Shown one piece after another: positions 21,434 to 24,062 of a stretch of DNA of 24,062 nt. Source of the stretch: Pseudomonadota bacterium (lineage in GTDB: Bacteria > Desulfobacterota > Desulfobacteria > Desulfobacterales > Desulfobacteraceae); assembly GCA_018812385.1 (NCBI GenBank), contig JAHJDU010000567.1:1-24062 (forward strand), written 5' to 3'. Positions within the stretch are counted from its first letter, which is position 1; every line of letters begins with the position of its first letter. The notes beneath the pieces are model-generated. The model ran no database searches and was not told the DNA's origin. It saw only the letters and a program-made list of their open reading frames with translations. A program made the translations under genes and the position numbers.

Positions 21434-23347
21434 TTATTCAACGATTAATGTTTGGCCTGGAAATATTTTACTTTTTTTATTCAAATGATTCAAGGCAAGT
21501 AATCGATTTAAACTCATATTATATTTTTTTGCAATTAAAAAAGGACTGTCTCCTGACTGAACTTGGTACGTAGAGGCCCCTTTTTTAGCAATTTTAGCAA
21601 TTGTTAATTGTTCAGTTTTTAATTGCTTTTCAGATGTAATATTAAGGCTTTGACCAATGCTTAATGCAGTGGAGGATAATTTGTTTGTGACCATGATGTT
21701 TTTTGTCGTAGTATCAAATTTTCTGGCAATATTCCAAAGATTGTCCCCACTCTTGACTATATAAACAAGCCTTTGTCCAGGCACTACCCGGACAGAGGCC
21801 TCCGCATGAATATTTGCAGCATTGGTTCTGCTAGGTATTTTTAATACCTTGCCGGCAATGATTCTTTGCGATTTATGAATCTGGTTGACAGTTGATATGG
21901 CACGGATGGATGTTTTATACTTTTTAGCGAGTCCAGACAATGTATCGCCTCTTCTTACACGGTGGAATACATACATTGGTGGCGGAGAATAGGTGATTTT
22001 GATTTTATCGATTTTTGAAAGAAAGATCTCGGCTTTATCCTCAGGGATCTTTAACAGGTAGGGTTCAGGTGGCAGAAGTCCATATCTGAGTTCTGGATTT
22101 AAGTTTTCTAATACAGCTTCCTTTACGCCTATTTCTTTTGCAATATCTTTGAGATGGATCTGTTTTTTGATTTCATATGTTTTAAAAGCAATGGGCAATA
22201 AGGGAACCCCAATTTTAATATTATATTTGTCCAGATTGTTCATGATATGAAGAGTTGCTAAAAATCTGGGAACATATTGTGCGGTTTCCCTGGGCAGATT
22301 CTGATAAAGATCCCAGAAATTATCAAGATAGTTAATACTTTGTTTTCGGATGGTTCTTAATACTCTATTCTCACCACAATTATATGCAGCAAGGGCTGTT
22401 GTCCAGTCTCCGAAAAGGTTGTGAAGCTCTTTTAGATAACTAATAGCGGCCATGGTCGACTTGTGAGGGTCAAGGCGTTCATCAATATAATAGTTGCGGG
22501 TTAATCCGAATTTGTACCCGGTGGAAGGGATAAACTGCCATAAACCCAGAGCCCTGGCAGGGGATAGAGCCCTGATTTTAAAGCCGCTTTCAATTAAGGG
22601 CAACCAGGATATCTCTTCGGGCAGGCCAGCTTTTTTTAATTCAGAAAGTATAAAAGGCCTAAACCTTTCAGATCTTTCAAGGGATTGTATAAAGAATTTA
22701 CGTTCAGGTCCGGTTAGCCTTTTTATTTCATTTTGTACATGGTTATTCAGCGTGATGGGTATTTCATTGTGTAACCCGTTTACCACTATCTGGCGGGATG
22801 CATAAATTTCAAGAATTCGTTTTGATATCAGGTATCGAATATCTTCTTTTTGCTGATTAAATTCAGAATGAATCTCTGCATCAATTTCAAGAATAGTAGA
22901 ATAAGCAGAGTCAAGGTTGGTAAGCGCGTCATCTAATTTGCCTTTTTCCCACATCTGCTGGGCATAATCACAAAGCTCAAGTGCCTGGTCGATTTTCTCC
23001 TGGTTCGTGAGCTCGGATCCCTGATCGTGTTTTTCAGATTTTTGATTTTGCTTGTATGATTCCTTTTCAACGTCGGATGCTAATAAATCTGTTTTGTCAG
23101 GAGTTGATAAAAAAGGATTTGAAATAGTGGCGGTCTCTTCTGAGTTAGTGGCTTCTTCCTGGGTGGCAGTCACCCCGTTTTTGTTGTTTGAATTAGAAAG
23201 TACAGGGAGATTGCCAGGCTCCGGCGTTTCCAAGGTAGGTGTTTGGGCTTTATTGTAAGGGTTGGAGGCGGTATTATTGTATGCGTGTTGACAACCTGCA
23301 GTGATCCAGACAATCATTAAGAATAAAGCAAGCTTGGTTTTAAACAT
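21434..23347 (-). CDS. mltD: MltD-like membrane-bound lytic transglycosylase with three LysM domains
   Basis: This enzyme cleaves peptidoglycan glycan strands to 1,6-anhydro ends from the periplasmic face of the envelope. From ATG 23347 (AAGGA five bases upstream) the 637-aa protein begins with a lipoprotein signal, MFKTKLALFLMIVWITAGC, with lipobox Cys19. Upstream in-frame starts would spoil the signal. A disordered linker of about 100 residues follows, then a helical region, then the SLT domain with catalytic Glu253 (LIESGF), ALGLWQFIPSTG and TALAAYNCGENRV. Three LysM domains bind glycan at about 461-505, 528-571 and 594-637 (each with RRGDTLS, KSGDNLW or QSGDSPF). Confidence 0.93.
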   Translation of the reverse strand: MFKTKLALFLMIVWITAGCQHAYNNTASNPYNKAQTPTLETPEPGNLPVLSNSNNKNGVTATQEEATNSEETATISNPFLSTPDKTDLLASDVEKESYKQNQKSEKHDQGSELTNQEKIDQALELCDYAQQMWEKGKLDDALTNLDSAYSTILEIDAEIHSEFNQQKEDIRYLISKRILEIYASRQIVVNGLHNEIPITLNNHVQNEIKRLTGPERKFFIQSLERSERFRPFILSELKKAGLPEEISWLPLIESGFKIRALSPARALGLWQFIPSTGYKFGLTRNYYIDERLDPHKSTMAAISYLKELHNLFGDWTTALAAYNCGENRVLRTIRKQSINYLDNFWDLYQNLPRETAQYVPRFLATLHIMNNLDKYNIKIGVPLLPIAFKTYEIKKQIHLKDIAKEIGVKEAVLENLNPELRYGLLPPEPYLLKIPEDKAEIFLSKIDKIKITYSPPPMYVFHRVRRGDTLSGLAKKYKTSIRAISTVNQIHKSQRIIAGKVLKIPSRTNAANIHAEASVRVVPGQRLVYIVKSGDNLWNIARKFDTTTKNIMVTNKLSSTALSIGQSLNITSEKQLKTEQLTIAKIAKKGASTYQVQSGDSPFLIAKKYNMSLNRLLALNHLNKKSKIFPGQTLIVE

Positions 23348-23387
23348 TTTTTCCTTGATGGTTACGTTAATATGTTTTGATGGATTA

Positions 23388-23414
23388 ATTATAAAATTAG
23401 GCAAAACTTGTCAA
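23388..23414 (-). promoter_or_regulatory. putative mltD promoter
   Basis: On the minus strand TTGACA (23409-23414) and TATAAT (23388-23393) are both consensus hexamers, but the spacer is only 15 bp. They lie about 40 bp before the mltD start, which supports the ATG at 23347. Confidence 0.6.
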
Positions 23415-23755
23415 GGATATATATCTTTTAATTTTGGTTTGGCGGGGTTTTTGTTTTATAACCGGTAAAAAGTTCTTGTATCTTTTATTTTATTTGTGTA
23501 TAATAAAAAGTTATTTGATTTTAGTGTTCTGTTTTTATGAAGATTATTCAAGGCAGCATGCAATTGGATATTGCTTGGATTAGATTCAAATAATAAAGAA
23601 AGTAAATCAGAGTAAAAAAAAGAGAATTTAGGGTATAATTAATATTTGAAGCCCAATACTTAAAAATATTTGAAATTTAGAGTTGATTATCTTATTTTGT
23701 TCTGCTATTATCTTTCGGTCTTTTTGTCGTAACAAAATGTTGCGGCCTAAGATGA
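23415..23755. other. intergenic region with two plus-strand promoter candidates
   Basis: No ORF is supported here. TTGTAT (23476-23481) and TATAAT (23499-23504), spaced 17 bp, could start a transcript about 250 bp before the tRNAs. TTGATT (23683-23688) and TATTAT (23706-23711), also spaced 17 bp, lie 45 bp before tRNA-Thr and fit a promoter for the tRNA cluster. The rest is AT-rich with nothing else recognised. Confidence 0.5.
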
Positions 23756-23831
23756 GCCGATATAGCTCAGTTGGTAGAGCATCTCACTTGTAATGAGAAT
23801 GTCCTCCGTTCGATTCGGGGTATCGGCTCCA
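23756..23831 (+). tRNA. tRNA-Thr (anticodon TGT)
   Basis: GCCGATATAGCTC at the start pairs with TATCGGC at the end; the anticodon stem TCTCA/TGAGA holds CTTGTAA, anticodon TGT. The T arm is CTCCG-TTCGATT-CGGGG and CCA is encoded. It is the first of a Thr-Tyr-Gly cluster typical of the region before tuf. Confidence 0.96.
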
Positions 23832-23840
23832 AAATAAATT

Positions 23841-23925
23841 GGTGGGGTTCCCGAGTGGTCAAAGGGATCAGACTGTAAATCTGACGGCTCAGCCTTCGGA
23901 GGTTCAAATCCTCCCCCCACCACCA
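23841..23925 (+). tRNA. tRNA-Tyr (anticodon GTA)
   Basis: The 85-nt gene has acceptor GGTGGGG/CCCCACC, an anticodon loop CTGTAAA (anticodon GTA), a long class II variable arm (GGCTCAGCC region) and T arm GGAGG-TTCAAAT-CCTCC; CCA is encoded. Confidence 0.96.
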
Positions 23926-24018
23926 GTGTGTTGTGTAGGAGATCATAAAGTATTGTTTTTGGTGGATCGTTACTACATGGCTAATATGGGTTGATTAGCT
24001 AATTTAGTTTCTTTATCC

Positions 24019-24062
24019 GCGGGAGTAGCTCAGTTGGTAGAGCTTCAGCCTTCCAAGCTGAA
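24019..24062 (+). tRNA. tRNA-Gly (anticodon TCC), cut by the window end
   Basis: GCGGGAGTAGCTCAGTTGGT, then the anticodon stem TTCAG/CTGAA with loop CCTTCCAAG gives anticodon TCC. The 3' half lies outside the window. Confidence 0.92.

Overview
The window looks like a piece of a mid-to-low-GC Desulfobacterota chromosome. Desulfobacteraceae, Desulfobacula-like, is my best guess. It is inferred from the style of the thiolase, the short ArgA-like acetyltransferase, the U32 protein and the Thr-Tyr-Gly tRNA cluster, not from any search.

Chromosomal left half (1-13.2 kb). A SEC-C motif gene carries an in-frame TAA. It is followed by a 34-aa Lys-rich ORF, a thiolase, a 51-aa membrane peptide and an AI-2E-family membrane protein. 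Next comes a tight plus-strand run: gyrA, radC (overlapping gyrA by 29 bp), an 87-aa Cys-rich protein (ATGA overlap), pgk, and an unrecognised 351-aa protein. The last one converges on a minus-strand group read right to left: a U32/TrhP-like protein, a class A penicillin-binding protein (PBP1A) and a GNAT acetyltransferase. The PBP1A frame is intact with all catalytic motifs, but is interrupted by two TAA codons, at least one at a conserved Glu position.

Mobile element (13207-21401). A 48-bp perfect direct repeat of the 3' part of tRNA-Arg(CCT) brackets about 8.15 kb. All genes inside read on the plus strand: tyrosine integrase, a protein with two CxxC-pair modules, an AlpA-like HTH, a primase-polymerase domain protein and an NrS-1-type helicase as two coupled ORFs (ATGA), a palindrome- and iteron-rich origin candidate, a 54-aa ORF, a coiled-coil protein, an HTH protein behind a promoter framed by two 37-bp repeats, and a 104-aa conserved-type hypothetical. 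The last gene has a multibranched RNA leader and lies between two tandem pairs of a ~67-bp repeat. After it come broken echoes of its own sequence and an array of terminator-like hairpins. No capsid, tail, portal or conjugation gene is visible, so the element is best described as a small replicative integrative element or possible phage satellite. Identical 22-bp integrase arm-site candidates lie near both ends.

Right flank (21.4-24.06 kb). The restored tRNA-Arg(CCT) is followed, in the plus direction, by a minus-strand MltD-like lipoprotein transglycosylase with three LysM domains, then a plus-strand tRNA cluster (Thr-TGT, Tyr-GTA, truncated Gly-TCC) of the type that normally precedes tuf. 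Without the insertion, mltD, tRNA-Arg, U32, PBP1A and GNAT would form one colinear minus-strand series; the element splits it.
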